A stretch of 44,700 nt of DNA from Conidiobolus incongruus B7586 (taxonomy: Eukaryota; Entomophthoromycota; Entomophthoromycetes; Entomophthorales; Conidiobolaceae): positions 1 through 44,700 of the forward strand of contig JNEM01010216.1 in NCBI GenBank assembly GCA_000697335.1, written 5' to 3'. Of this stretch, positions 12,150 through 25,032 are shown in pieces. Below the pieces are notes generated by a model that saw only the letters and a program-made list of their open reading frames with translations, did no database searches and was not told the DNA's origin. Numbering within the stretch: position 1 is the first letter of the stretch; every line of letters starts with the position of its first letter. A program made the position numbers and the translations under genes.

Positions 12150-13244
12150 ATGTTAATTAGACCTATCAATTCTAGCTCAAGTTCCAGTGCTAATGGTAGT
12201 ACTAGTCCTAGAGCCTCATCAAATGCCCAAAGCACTTCCCCAACACCGAAGCCAAAAACTTTGAATACTAATTCAAACCGATCTATTAAGCAACTACCCA
12301 CGACGAATAACCAAGAAGCACTATTCCAAATATTTCAACTCTTTTATGCTATTATTCCGATTGGCCTGTCGATAGCTATACTGGGCTACGATTTCGACCA
12401 AGAGTTCTGGATACTGAGTCTTACTTTTGCATACTTATTCATATTTATTAAATATCCTTGGGACTTGTACTACGCCTCCGTCCCTCGAAACCCTATCAAT
12501 ACAGTAGAATGGGCGTCACAACCGATAGAACCTGGTAACGCGTCGGCCGAAGCACTTCGATATCAGAGAAGCTTGGAACTCTCAACTCGCACTTGGTTCA
12601 GCTTTCTGCTTACCATACTAGGTCCGTTGTTAGGTGGATATTCATTGACGTACATAAGGCCCTATTTAATATCATATGAAAAGTACCTCGCAAATTTTAA
12701 CATTTTATTATTTGTTATAACGTGTGAAATAAGACCATTATTACATATCTTTCATTCTGGAGTAGCAAAATCAAGACATCTTCAAGCAGAAGTTCACTAC
12801 CCTAACGCTCTGGTTGATCAATTGCAGATACGAGTGCGACAGTTGGAAGAAGAGATGCTACAGCTGAAGAAAGCATATGCGACCAAGCGCGAGGTGATCA
12901 GTATGAAAGAAGGATTCCAACCAGCATTCCAATACATTGGCAGGATGGTCCAAAAATCGGAGCGCAAAACTGACCTCTATATGAGCTACGAAGAGGAGAG
13001 ATACCAGAATTTAGAGCAAAAAGTGGCCGAATTGAGTGATTTTATCGGCAAACTTCCAATGAACACTCATCAAACCTCCTATATTACCACTCTAATTAAT
13101 GGGCTCTACCGCATTTTTACATTTTTTCCCAATCTAATATGGTCTATCCTCATCTTTCCATTTCATTTATTTTATCAGACTATAGCATTAATTATTCGAT
13201 ACTCACCCATTAAGCATTTTAATGATAAACTCTCCATTTTTTAA
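12150..13244 (+). CDS. Fungal membrane protein with coiled coil, function unknown
   Basis: A single uninterrupted frame of 364 codons. Residues 1-55 are Ser/Thr/Pro/Asn-rich and likely disordered. Hydrophobic spans are at about 60-80 (FQIFQLFYAIIPIGLSIAIL), 86-105 (FWILSLTFAYLFIFI), 148-170 and 182-200 (ILLFVITCEIRPLLHIF). A charged helix at about 220-290 (QLQIRVRQLEEEMLQLKKAY, later 'NLEQKVAELSDFIGKL') looks like a coiled coil, and a last hydrophobic stretch lies at about 322-352. The pattern 'FN.LLFV...EIRPL.H' resembles unnamed fungal membrane proteins that I remember only loosely. The AT-poorer coding composition and clean frame argue it is real. No function can be given. Confidence 0.75.
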   Translation: MLIRPINSSSSSSANGSTSPRASSNAQSTSPTPKPKTLNTNSNRSIKQLPTTNNQEALFQIFQLFYAIIPIGLSIAILGYDFDQEFWILSLTFAYLFIFIKYPWDLYYASVPRNPINTVEWASQPIEPGNASAEALRYQRSLELSTRTWFSFLLTILGPLLGGYSLTYIRPYLISYEKYLANFNILLFVITCEIRPLLHIFHSGVAKSRHLQAEVHYPNALVDQLQIRVRQLEEEMLQLKKAYATKREVISMKEGFQPAFQYIGRMVQKSERKTDLYMSYEEERYQNLEQKVAELSDFIGKLPMNTHQTSYITTLINGLYRIFTFFPNLIWSILIFPFHLFYQTIALIIRYSPIKHFNDKLSIF

Positions 13245-14133
13245 ATTATTTTTTTTTATTTTATTATTTAATAAATCGTATATATTCTTTAGTCATTTTA
13301 TTATTGATCTTTTATATTGTATATTCTACTTGAACTTTGGATGCTATCAAATTACATTTTTAATTCGTAATAAATTTGTAATAAATTATATTTATTACAA
13401 ATTTTATCTGTTTAAATTTAGATCTAATGGTTTAATTGTTATTGATAAGCCAATAAAATTGAAGATTTTTTAATACTATATTAAAAGAATGAATTAAAGC
13501 AATTATATTATCATTCAAAATAATTAAATATTTTATAAATGATAAATCTATAAAGAGTAATGAATCTAAATTGAAATTTTAACCAATTTTTTGATACATA
13601 ACAAGTTTACAAAATTGTAAATATTATCTTTAAAATTCGGAAATTTACACATGATAAAGAGTGAGAGAAAATATTAGAAGAATATTTGCTAAAATTTATG
13701 TTTAAAATATTTATCTACAAAATGAGGAATTATTAACTCAAAAATTTATGATAAACTGTTTACTTGATTATGTCTTTAAAATGGTGCTTTTATATCTGCT
13801 AATTATTCAGATTTACCATAGTAAATTTTTAAAAATATAACCTAATAATATCATTTGTATTACCTTTTTAATATAGTAAATTTTATTTAGTTATATTATT
13901 CTTGGAAAATTATTATAAATGATTATTATTGATTGTTAAATACTTTAGATAAAATTGAATAAACTAATAAATTGACTAAAAAGGAAATAAGTATATGAGT
14001 ATAATTTCGAATTAATCCCATTATTTTAAACATTTCTGATATTACCCACAAGACACGAAATCAATCAATCAATTGCATTAAATAAAATTTTTCGTGGAAT
14101 ACAAAAAGTAAAATTTTGAAAATGATCCATTAG
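13245..14133. other. Intergenic region between membrane-protein gene and CTP synthase
   Basis: AT-rich. An 83-codon open frame at 13222-13473 overlapping the end of the previous gene is composed of Phe/Ile/Tyr/Lys only and is a product of base composition. Confidence 0.5.
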
Positions 14134-14152
14134 CCAATCAAGAGTATAAATA
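14134..14152 (+). promoter_or_regulatory. CCAAT box and TATA box of CTP synthase
   Basis: CCAAT at 14134-14138 and TATAAATA at 14145-14152, about 140 bp before the ATG at 14287. The pairing, and the strong codon bias of the gene, fit a highly expressed housekeeping promoter. Confidence 0.5.
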
Positions 14153-14286
14153 CTCTTAGATTCCCTCAGAGGAATCAAAGCTGTTGAATTGATTACTATT
14201 TGTATTCATACAAGAGCCCTCTTCATTGAGTTGTGTTTATAGTTTATTTTATAGATTGTATTTCATAGATTTTTATAATCGTTAAT

Positions 14287-16206
<1,920 letters not shown>

Positions 16207-16718
16207 TTTGTCGCTTAACTTTCCCCTTTTCAATACGATTATTAATTGTTTTTACAATAGTATACTATTCGAAATGTTTAAATCTTTTAAAATTATTATT
16301 TTATAATAATAAAGTCATATATAAATGTATTTGTTATTTAAATTTAGTTTTTAATACAATATACTCTAATTTGTGTTATATCAAAATCTGAAATTGACAT
16401 TTTGGTTTAAAAAAATATATTAATGTTTGAATAATTTGAATATTTACCCATTATTACCGGTGTCAACTATACTATTTTCAAAGTTAATAATTACCTTATA
16501 ATATTATATAACATTATAAAATTTACAAAGTTACAATGCTTATATTACCAGTTGATTTTATCATGATAAGATCATTTGAAATTTTGAATTCAGTCAAGTG
16601 GATTCAATAATTCGATAATACAGGGTAATCAGTTTCCAACAAATGACAATATCAATATAGCTAGAAATATTTTTAATCAAGATTTTTTATTAAATAAAAA
16701 GATAATTCATTGTAATGT
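16207..16718. other. Convergent 3' intergenic region
   Basis: AT-rich spacer between the convergent CTP synthase and dehydratase genes. It holds AATAAA-like signals (for example 'aataataaag' near 16305). No gene seen. Confidence 0.5.
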
Positions 16719-17157
16719 TTAATGCTCAGGGTAGTAAACACTATCAATAAACTTGGCCAAGTCAACATCTCTCTTGGATAATCCTGAACATTCGTGAGTG
16801 GCTAAAGTAATTTCAACTCTGTTATAAACCTAACAAAAAAAATTAATATATAAAATAAAATATATAATAAAAATAAATTACATTAAACCATTCAGGATGG
16901 TGGTCAACTTTGTCAGCTTGAAGGGCGACACGAGCCATAAAACCGAAAGCTTGGTTAAAATCTTTAAATTCGAATTTTTTAATAATAGCGTCTCTATCTT
17001 CGACCAAGTTCCATCCATTTCCCTTCAAAGGTTCGATGTATTCTTTTCTTTCTTCGGCAGTTAATTTGCTGGCAACCATTTTGGAATAGTGTTTGATGAT
17101 GTTTAAATAGTATTGAGCGAATTTTTTAATGTGGAAGCTAGAGTGTATTTTTATCAT
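16719..17157 (-). CDS. Pterin-4a-carbinolamine dehydratase (PCD/DCoH family)
   Basis: Minus strand, exons 17157-16882 and 16829-16719; the 52-bp intron (GTAATT...GTTAG) is phase 0 between HPEWFN and VYNRVEITL. The core matches PCD: '[20 protein letters not shown]', '[26 protein letters not shown]' with the active-site His-His pair, and '[21 protein letters not shown]' with the last conserved His. PCD dehydrates 4a-hydroxytetrahydrobiopterin. Two starts are possible: Met at 17079 gives 102 residues, the usual family size; Met at 17157 adds 26 residues ([20 protein letters not shown]...) that are basic and lack acidic residues, like a mitochondrial presequence. Dual use of the two starts is possible. 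Confidence 0.9.
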
Positions 17158-17811
17158 TTTGAACGGTTAGGAATTTGAATATGGGATTGGTGATGTCATG
17201 ATATTTTCGGATAAATACAGCTACTGTTAAATGTTTGAAATTTATTGAATGTGAAGTTGATGGATAATTTATATTGACCCTTCAAGATTAAAGTTCAAAT
17301 TTATTGATTGCTAAATATGCAATATTTTTGTTTTTGTATTAATGAAATGATTTAGTTAATTTTTTAAATATTTTCGTTGATAGAATTCATTTTCAAATGT
17401 TTAAATCATGATTTATTCAAACTATTCATACTAAATATGTTTTTCCAGATTTGATTGAAATAATTAAATATTATTCAAATATTTAACAATATTATAAGTT
17501 ATTTAGTGATAAATATAAAACTATATTTTAATGATTTTATTAGTTTTATTATTTATTAAGTATTTGAAAATTTTCATGAATATATTGAATTAATGAATTT
17601 ACCAATTTAATAGATAATTTAATCATTTATATATTACTCAATTGCTATAAAATAATCATTCTTATATATTATCGGCTTTCCATTTTGATACATTGGTTTA
17701 AATAAAGCCATATCAAGTTTTAATCAAATTCCCATAATTAATTAATTATATCTCAATGAACTATAAATAAATGAGAAACCAAATGGAGCTTTTTTAATAA
17801 GAATTGGTTAA
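17158..17811. other. Divergent intergenic region
   Basis: AT-rich region between the dehydratase (-) and the small spliced gene (+). It should contain both promoters and perhaps the missing first coding exon of the small gene. No clear element seen. Confidence 0.45.
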
Positions 17812-18251
17812 ATTATAATTAAAATCAACACTCCAAGATCTGTATTTCTCGGATGGTAAAACAATATAAAATAGTTATATAAAAATATAAATTAATACCA
17901 AAATTTTTATAGGGGTGTTTTTACTGTTGGTAATTTTAATTTTTTAATAAGCTTTTAAATTAGGTTAAAATTTAAACAATAATATTTAGCTGGTATCGCT
18001 TCTTATATTATCGCTTCTAAAGAAATTGATAAACGTAAAAGAGAATTCACTCATAATCAACAGAAATTAAATTGTAATCATTGAATATATTCTATAGTTT
18101 ATAAATACTAATATATTGATATTTAATAATAGGGGAAGAGAGAGTTGAATTGAGTTTAAAAAAGCAAGCTCTTGAAGAAGCTAATAAGACTTCTACTTCT
18201 GATTCAGGCGACAGTGGTGGAACTGAAAATAATGGGGAAAATGTATCTTAA
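17812..18251 (+). CDS. Small single-span membrane protein, multi-exon, N-terminus unresolved
   Basis: Four exon pieces join in frame: up to 17855, 17913-17929 (only 17 nt), 17990-18073 and 18133-18251. Introns start GTAAAA, GTAATT and GTAATC and end ATAG, TTTAG and ATAG. The joined product reads ...NTPRSVFLGWGVFTVAGIAS, then YIIASKEIDKRKREFTHNQQ, then a WEERVELSLKKQALEEANK helix and a Ser/Gly/Asn-rich tail. One hydrophobic span is followed by a strongly basic segment, the layout of small fungal mitochondrial inner-membrane or assembly proteins (compare the DUF4748 type; recalled, not tested). The frame is open back to 17812 but lacks an ATG. A short upstream coding exon, possibly ending at the 'ccaag' near 17836, is therefore likely. 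Confidence 0.6.
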
Positions 18252-18956
18252 TAAATATAGTAAGTTTTAAATGATTTAATATGTTGTTTCAGGCATATAT
18301 GATCCAAGGTGTAACAATCTGATATTTATACATTTTGATCTATAGAATGATTTGGTTTTCATTGTTGTCTCGTGAACATTATAATTTCTAGACTTAAAGG
18401 AGGTATAATTAAAAATATACTATTAATATAACTTGAATATTTAGTAGATTTCAAAATTTGGTTCCATATAACATGAATCAACATATAACTTAAGTTTCCA
18501 CAAGATTAAAATAATATATCAGTTAAAAGGATATAATCAATTGTTAATCAGTCAATTTTAGGATGAATTTCATATAATAATTTTTTTGATTATCAATATT
18601 CAATTGATAAGAATTAGTTAGAATGTACTTTGAAACCTAGTATATAATAATCAGGTCAGTTCAAATTTATCTCGAATTCTGATTATTTAAATATAGTTTG
18701 GACGATTTAAAAGATTTAACATAACATAATAGATTTCACTTCGAATAAAATACTAATATTTTTTTACTAATATTGAAGATTATAATTCATCAAAATTAAT
18801 ATATAATAATTTCAATGAATATTCAAATAAACTGCAATTATTTAGAATAGTATTATTAATGTATATTTTTATTATTTGATAAATATAATAGCTAATAGAT
18901 GAATAATTAATTATTACACTTAATAATTGATTCATAAGCAACTATGGTTATTAAAC
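18252..18956. other. Intergenic region
   Basis: AT-rich, no gene or repeat recognised. Confidence 0.45.
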
Positions 18957-19960
18957 ACATATTTGATTTGAGGATGAATTAAACTGTTCTTGGGGTCAAT
19001 TTCGCCATCTTCACCTACAACATGAGCTGTTTTCCATCCAAGTTTCTATTAATCATAATAGTTAACTAAACGTTGATAAATTATGCATACAGCTTATATA
19101 CCTTAGCAGTCTCTAAATTGGACCAAGAATCATCCACCATATAACATTGTGTAGTATCTGAAATTCCAGCCTCCTTTTTGGCCCTTTCGTAAGATTCAAT
19201 TTCTGTCGTATTAAATGAGCAAAAATACAATTAGTGTGGTTATTAGAGAAGTATACCTGGTTTGCAAGGGAAATTAGGTTCAGCATAATTACAGAAAGTT
19301 ATGCCATGGAAAAGGTCTTTAATACCTAATAATCTTAAAACTCTTTCGACATGCTAAAAACTGTTAGATAAAGTGCATGGTAAGTTAGAAAATATACTTA
19401 CAGGAAAGTTAGCATTTGTAAAGGCTCATCTTTTACAAGGTAAATTTTCAAGCATATTTATCAAGGGCTCATTTCGAGTAATGATCTTTTCAAGTGGTAA
19501 ACTTTGATTGACATATTGATCTAAGGATATATATTGATATTTAAGGTGATGTAAAAGAAATTTCATGTTATCATTATCCATTAAAACAATATTTTTATAT
19601 TAAATAGATATCAATATAAGAAAATAAAGTATTCATGTATTGATATAATCATATTTGCTATCGTGATTCAACATTCATCAAATTACTAATTCATACATTT
19701 AATAATACTTTAAAGTCGACTTAAGCGCTATAATTCAATATATATTAATAAATTTGATCGAATAGTATTAGATATACCCTACCTGTTTCTTTAAGAATTC
19801 CTAGTTTTATTCAAAATGTTAATAATCTCATTTAATATACTAAACTCAATTTGTTAGGATTATCTTATATTAAAAAGATTCAATTAAGCTAACTTGAAAT
19901 ACTAATCAAAAACTCATATATATTTTAGAGGATTTTATTTTTTTAATATTATTTAATATA
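18957..19960 (-). pseudogene. Pyrimidine 5'-nucleotidase paralogue, broken and partly overwritten by the intact gene
   Basis: Minus strand. 18957-19523 aligns without indels to 24006-24572 of the intact gene (14 substitutions in 567 bp, about 97.5% identity), introns included. A TGG-to-TGA change at 19428-19426 breaks the frame at the Arg-Trp-Ala before the 'FTNAN' motif, and the homology stops before the last 13 codons. Upstream the identity falls sharply, yet decayed exons remain in order. About 19680-19735 matches exon 3 only at scattered residues (Tyr-Tyr, Tyr, Leu, Ile, Asn-His) with several stops. About 19790-19835 matches exon 2 with a one-base length change. A weak exon 1 trace lies near 19900-19950. 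So this is an old dead paralogue whose 3' half was recently converted by the intact gene. Confidence 0.8.
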
Positions 19961-21382
19961 TTTTAATAGCATTCTAATATGACGAAATAAGATTCCTGAA
20001 TAGATATACACAGTATAACAAATTATAATATAAGTTCTTTAACATATGTTAAAAAATACAAGATAACAGTATAGAAATGTTTTCATTTCGAACTGAGTTT
20101 TTGTATTTATTAATATTTAATTAATAATAGCCTCAATATTTACCTCAGTTATCAATTTAATTATTTAAATAATTTTAATTTTGAAAAAATTTATATATAT
20201 ATATAATGCTAAAAATTTTATTATAGTTAGTTTAGAAAGTAAGAAATTGTAAATATTTTAAATTCTGATTTTTCAAACATGTTCTTAGTTTTAAAAAATA
20301 ATTATATATAAAATACATAACAGAATTAATGCTTTCAAATTATCCATATATATCATTCATAATTATTTTTTATTATAGTACTTTTAATTAAAAATTTTAG
20401 GTTAAATTTTAACATTTTTAAATTAAATAATAATCATCAAAAGCTTTTTATTATAATATTATTACAATAACCATAAACTTTTTAAAATCATTTAAACTTT
20501 GTAAATAGCTTATAAAGTTAGCATTCTATTAAAAAAATACTATTATTAATTAGATTTATTAGTTTAAAACTAAAATGGATATTATCTATAATTTACTTAT
20601 ATTTAATAAATTAAAATCTTTTATAATGTTTTAATAAAAATAAAAAATAAATTAAAAGGTATCTCTTTATTATAACTAAAGCACTATTTAAGCAATTTAA
20701 TTTTAACTTTAAAGGTATTTTATATATTTTAAGGTTTAACCTTAAATTAATTAATAAAAATATATAATAAATATCTTATAGTTTAATTAAAATTTAAAAA
20801 AATTAAAATTACTATAATTAAATAAAACTTATTAAAATATAGTGCAAAGAAAAAGTTTTAATAATAAATCACTATAATCAATGAATTTTTAATTTCTTTA
20901 TATAATCTTTTATTTAGTAATAATATAAAATTTTAGATTAAAATAATATAATTTCCTATAAGTTTTAATAAATAAATATTTAATTTATAAAAAAATATTT
21001 ATTATTAAAATATATTTTAATGGTATATAGCTTTCTTATTTAGTTTTTAAAGATAAATTAATTATTAATAAGTTTTATATTGTTTTTTTAAATAAAGCAA
21101 TTTCTAATATAATGCTTGTATTATAAATTAATAATATTTATTATTTTGTATAATAATCACAAAATATATAATATTCAAATTATAAAAGTTTTTTTATATT
21201 GAAAAAATCAAAGAAAGCTACTATATTTAATATATTCATTAGATTACAATTAATATGATTATAATTATTTTGAGTAAATAAAAAATATGCTTATAAGAAA
21301 GAAAATTTCAATAAACAAAATTAAATTAGTTTGTGAAATATCAAATTTTATTCTTTAATAAAAAAACTATATTTTTAATATT

Positions 21383-21716
21383 AACACGTCTTGGGGAAGC
21401 CGTGTCCGGAATAGTATAAGCAAAAGGGAGAGATCTAGGGAATTCCAGGTAAAGGTTAGGGAGATAGGGGGTTTATTGGTTTAAGCCAAATAGCTGGGAG
21501 GACCCAGATCGAACTCCTTCTCTGTAGTATAGCTCTGTTTCTGGGTTCTATATATAGTGCATAGAGTAGTAGGTTTCTGGAGTTTTCTGGAGGGTTGTAT
21601 CATTAGCTGATTAAAGGATAGGGTTGAAGTGGTTGGTCACATGAGGGGGGGAATGACCCTTATATTCAGTTGAAGTAAGCATATTACGTGGGAGGAGAGT
21701 CACCTGACTCGTGACA
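21383..21716 (-). mobile_element. Solo LTR, Ty3/gypsy-like, copy a
   Basis: 334 bp, GC-richer than all surroundings. In its own orientation it begins TGTCACGAGTCAGGTGACTC and ends ACGTGTT, contains a TATATATAG box and an AATAAA signal, and is flanked by the 5-bp target duplication ATATT (21378-21382 and 21717-21721). TGTCACG starts and 5-bp duplications are usual for fungal Ty3/gypsy LTRs. No internal coding region accompanies it, so it is a solo LTR fossil left by recombination. The intact duplication suggests a moderate age. It lies inside AT-rich repeat R2. Confidence 0.75.
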
Positions 21717-21739
21717 ATATTAAAGGCTTGTCAAAATAC

Positions 21740-21783
21740 AATATAGAGTTATTGATAATAATAAAGGATATTAACTCTATATT
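21740..21783. repeat. 12-bp perfect inverted repeat with 20-nt loop
   Basis: AATATAGAGTTA at 21740-21751 is the exact reverse complement of TAACTCTATATT at 21772-21783. It lies in R2 just beyond the LTR. R3 and R4 do not keep the palindrome, so it is probably incidental. Confidence 0.6.
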
Positions 21784-21850
21784 ATAAATGAATTTTTTTA
21801 AATCATATATTAATGATTTTATTTAATTTTAATTTTAAAAATTTTCCACT

Positions 21851-23959
21851 ACTTAATTCTTATACTAATATATACTCTAAACATGGTTGATTAATTTAAA
21901 GCAAAAATTTTATATTGTTTATCAATTAATAAAATATCATTAATTGATCAAAGATATAATTAATCAGTGATCAATTGTTTTATTTAATATATTTTCAACT
22001 ATTAGTGTTTATTTCAGAGTATATAATATAATTAATGTTTAAAATTATTTAAAATCAAAATTATATAATAATCAAATTCAATAAATTATAAATATATTTT
22101 TGTTTCATATTGATAGGTCGTATGATTATTTTTATAGATTTTGATCTTATAAAGAATACTTTTAAATTAATATTAAATCATATTTTACACATTGTAAAGA
22201 AAGAAATATATATTTTAAGCTTGATAACTTTTAAAATTAATATTAACACTGTAAAATCAAATTTTTACAATATACATTAAATTATAATTATTATTAAATT
22301 GAAGAAATTTTCAAAATAGAAACACTTGTAAAAAATTTCAAGAACCAAATATAATAAGGTATTCAAGATCGTCAATTTACTTTGATATTATTACGATATA
22401 TCATTACTTTTATAATACATCCTGATTGAATCAAACTTGAAGAACATTATTGTAATATTAGATAAAATTCACTTTTGATTCATCATAATGATTGAAAAAT
22501 GAAAAATATATCCGTTTTATACATTCTTGATTTATTAGAGAATAAATAATAATCCAAATAAGCCATTTTTAAAATCAAAAGCGGTCGCTTTTCAAGTAAA
22601 ATAAAAGTACATTAATGATTCAAATCTGGAAACTTCGTATCAAATTTTATATATAAAAGAACTTAATTATACCTATTTTTTCAATTATAATATTTTCAAA
22701 GAAGAAAAATATATATTTTTGTAGATAAATTAATTATATCAATTGTTAATAAAATATATAGAAATTAATGAAAATTGTATTGTATCCAATGATTTTATAT
22801 TTTACAGATATACATATCTTTAAAAAGTATATTTGTGAAATTATTTAATAAATTGTAATGTCAATTTAAGTTCAAACTGTGTAAATGGCTGCCAAAGTAT
22901 CCACCAAATAGATTATGTGAGAATTTATTTCCGAGTCAGATATTTTGGCATCATTAAATTTAGAGATACTATCTATATATAATTCCTGAATACCGAATCT
23001 GAAAGTTTCAAAATTCTTTGTAGAAAAACTAAACTTTTCTTGTTGAATAAATAACATTTCTAAAATTATTTATCCAAATTATCATGAAAATCAGATAAAA
23101 CTTATGTTATTGGATTGCTGGTTACTTAAACTTAAATAAACTTAATCTAATTATCAGCATATTTATAAGATATTATATTATATACATCGTATTGAATTAT
23201 ATTGATAATTTATAATAAATACTTGGAATATTTGATCCAAGAAATTATTATTAATTTTTAAATGATTTTTTTCAAGTACCTAACAGTATGCTACAATAAA
23301 TAACATAACCCTGAAATGAGGAAATAACACTATAAAATTATTGATTTTTTTGTTCAAAAATTTTTATAAGATCATTCTTAAAAAGTTGAATTTTTTTGAA
23401 AGATTTTTAAATTTATTATATTGGTGATAGTTCGAAAATTGTAATTTACTATTTAAAGATATATTTTTGTAAAGAATGTAATCCTTGTATCACATTTTAT
23501 TGTATGATATTCTACATAGATTTCTTAAAACTGTAAACAACTTTCAATTAAGATCAAGTTTCACCAAAATTCACCAATATTTGGCTGTAACTAGTTTTAA
23601 TGAAAGAGAAAATAATGATTATTAACGTGGTTAAAGAAAAATAACTGAATTAGTCTAATTTGTTCAATCAATTTTCAAATATAAAATGATAGAGATAAAA
23701 AAATTAAGTTATATCTATAGTTATATGGAGATAGAACCCTGATTAAATACAACAGAAAAATGAATTTTTTTGAAATTTATTAAAATTTCATTTCATTAAT
23801 TGAAATTTATAATTGACAAGATTAAAAATAGGTAACCGAATATGATGTGTATCAAAACCGAACCAATTCAGTATGGATTATCATTCGGTTACCCTGAAAT
23901 ATGATTTAAATTTGTCCATACATAGAAATTGCAGAAAGAATACTCCAAACCTGTTAAAA
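21851..23959. other. AT-rich gene-poor region
   Basis: No gene supported. The 61-codon frame at 22872-23057 (-) has no family features. The segment 23560-23930 is slightly less AT-rich, but its frames are short. Confidence 0.45.
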
Positions 23960-25032
23960 TTAGTTTAAGTTCCAAAGTTCAGGATAGATTTTAGGTAAAT
24001 CAGTGACATATTTGATTTGAGGATGAATTAAACTGTTCTTGGGGTCAATTTCGCCATCTTCACCTACAACATGAGCTGTTTTCCATCCAAGTTTCTATTA
24101 ATCATAATAGTTAATTAAACGTTGATAAATTATGCATACAGCTTATATACCTTAGCAGTCTCTAAATTGGACCAAGAATCATCCACCATATAACATTGTG
24201 TAGTATCTGAAATTCCAGCCTCCTTTTTGGCCCTCTCATAAGATTCAATTTCTGTCATATTAAATAAGCAAAAATACAATTAATGTGGTTATTAGAGAAG
24301 TATACCTGGTTTGCAAGGGAAATTAGGTTCAGCATAATTACAGAAAGTTATGCCATGGAAAAGGTCTTTAATACCTAATAATCTTAAAACTCTTTCGGCA
24401 TGCTAAAAACTGTTAGATAAAGTTCATGATAAGTTAGAAAATATACTTACAGGAAAGTTAGCATTTGTAAAGGCCCATCTTTTACAAGGTAAATTCTTAA
24501 GCATATTTATCAAGGGCTCATTTCGAGTAATGATCTTTTCAAGTGGTAAACTTTGATCGACATATTCATCTAATTACAAATTTTAAAATATAAAATATTA
24601 AAAATATATTTTGGTATTACCATAGTCAATTGGGTCAACACCTTAAATACAAAAATAATGTTAGTTATGAAAATAAAGATATTAATTTGATGAAAATTAC
24701 CATGATGATTTATTAATCCTCGAATAGCCAAACCGTATTGCTTATAATAATTAAAAGTTAATTCTCGAGCTAAATGAATTTATACTAAATAAATCAAATC
24801 AAGTAATTAAATATCTAAGCCTTACCTTTGTCTTTAGGGATTCCTACTTTTTCGGCATATTCAACAATCCTTAATGATTAAAATTTAGATATTATAAAAT
24901 AATTCATATTAGAGTATTGTACCTGTCGGCCATTAAAAATTGAATACCAGTATTGGCGTCGTAAAGACAGTTATCAATATCAAAGAAGAAACAAACGTCT
25001 TTAGAGGTATCGTTAAGCAGTGATGATAACAT
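23960..25032 (-). CDS. Pyrimidine 5'-nucleotidase, HAD superfamily (Ssm1/Sdt1/Phm8 type)
   Basis: Eight exons on the minus strand: 25032-24923, 24869-24826, 24769-24701, 24641-24621, 24569-24451, 24402-24306, 24251-24151 and 24094-23960. They add to 696 bp, 231 residues. All junctions are GT-AG and keep frame; exon 4 is a 21-nt microexon (VDPIDY). HAD motifs are in order: I 'FFFDIDNCLYDA' (DxD nucleophile and acid), II 'WAFTNAN', III the Lys in 'PCKPEIESY', IV 'YMVDDSWSNLETAKKLGWKT'. The yeast relatives Sdt1 and Phm8 dephosphorylate UMP, CMP or other nucleoside monophosphates and are used in nucleotide salvage. A broken, partly converted relative lies at 18957-19960. The gene is divergent from VID27, with a solo LTR between the two. 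Confidence 0.92.

Larger units (their letters stand above)
20200..21850 (+). repeat. AT-rich degenerate repeat family, copy R2, split by a solo LTR
   Basis: Shares ordered blocks with R3 and R4: 'ttctgatttttcaaacatg' near the start, 'accataaactttttaaaatc' in the first third, 'cttatttagtttttaaag' in the second half, and 'cttataagaaagaaaatttc' (identical in R2 and R3) near the end. After the LTR at 21383-21716 the family resumes with 'tattgataataataaagga', which is 'tattaataataaaagaaa' in R3. No coding frame. Boundaries are approximate. Confidence 0.6.

Noticed and set aside
21740-21783. 12-bp stem hairpin as a terminator or transposon end
   Set aside because: The paralogous repeats R3 and R4 do not keep it, and A/T-rich palindromes are expected by chance here.
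22872-23057. 61-codon open frame (-)
   Set aside because: No family features. Surrounded by AT-rich non-coding DNA, with no splice partners seen.
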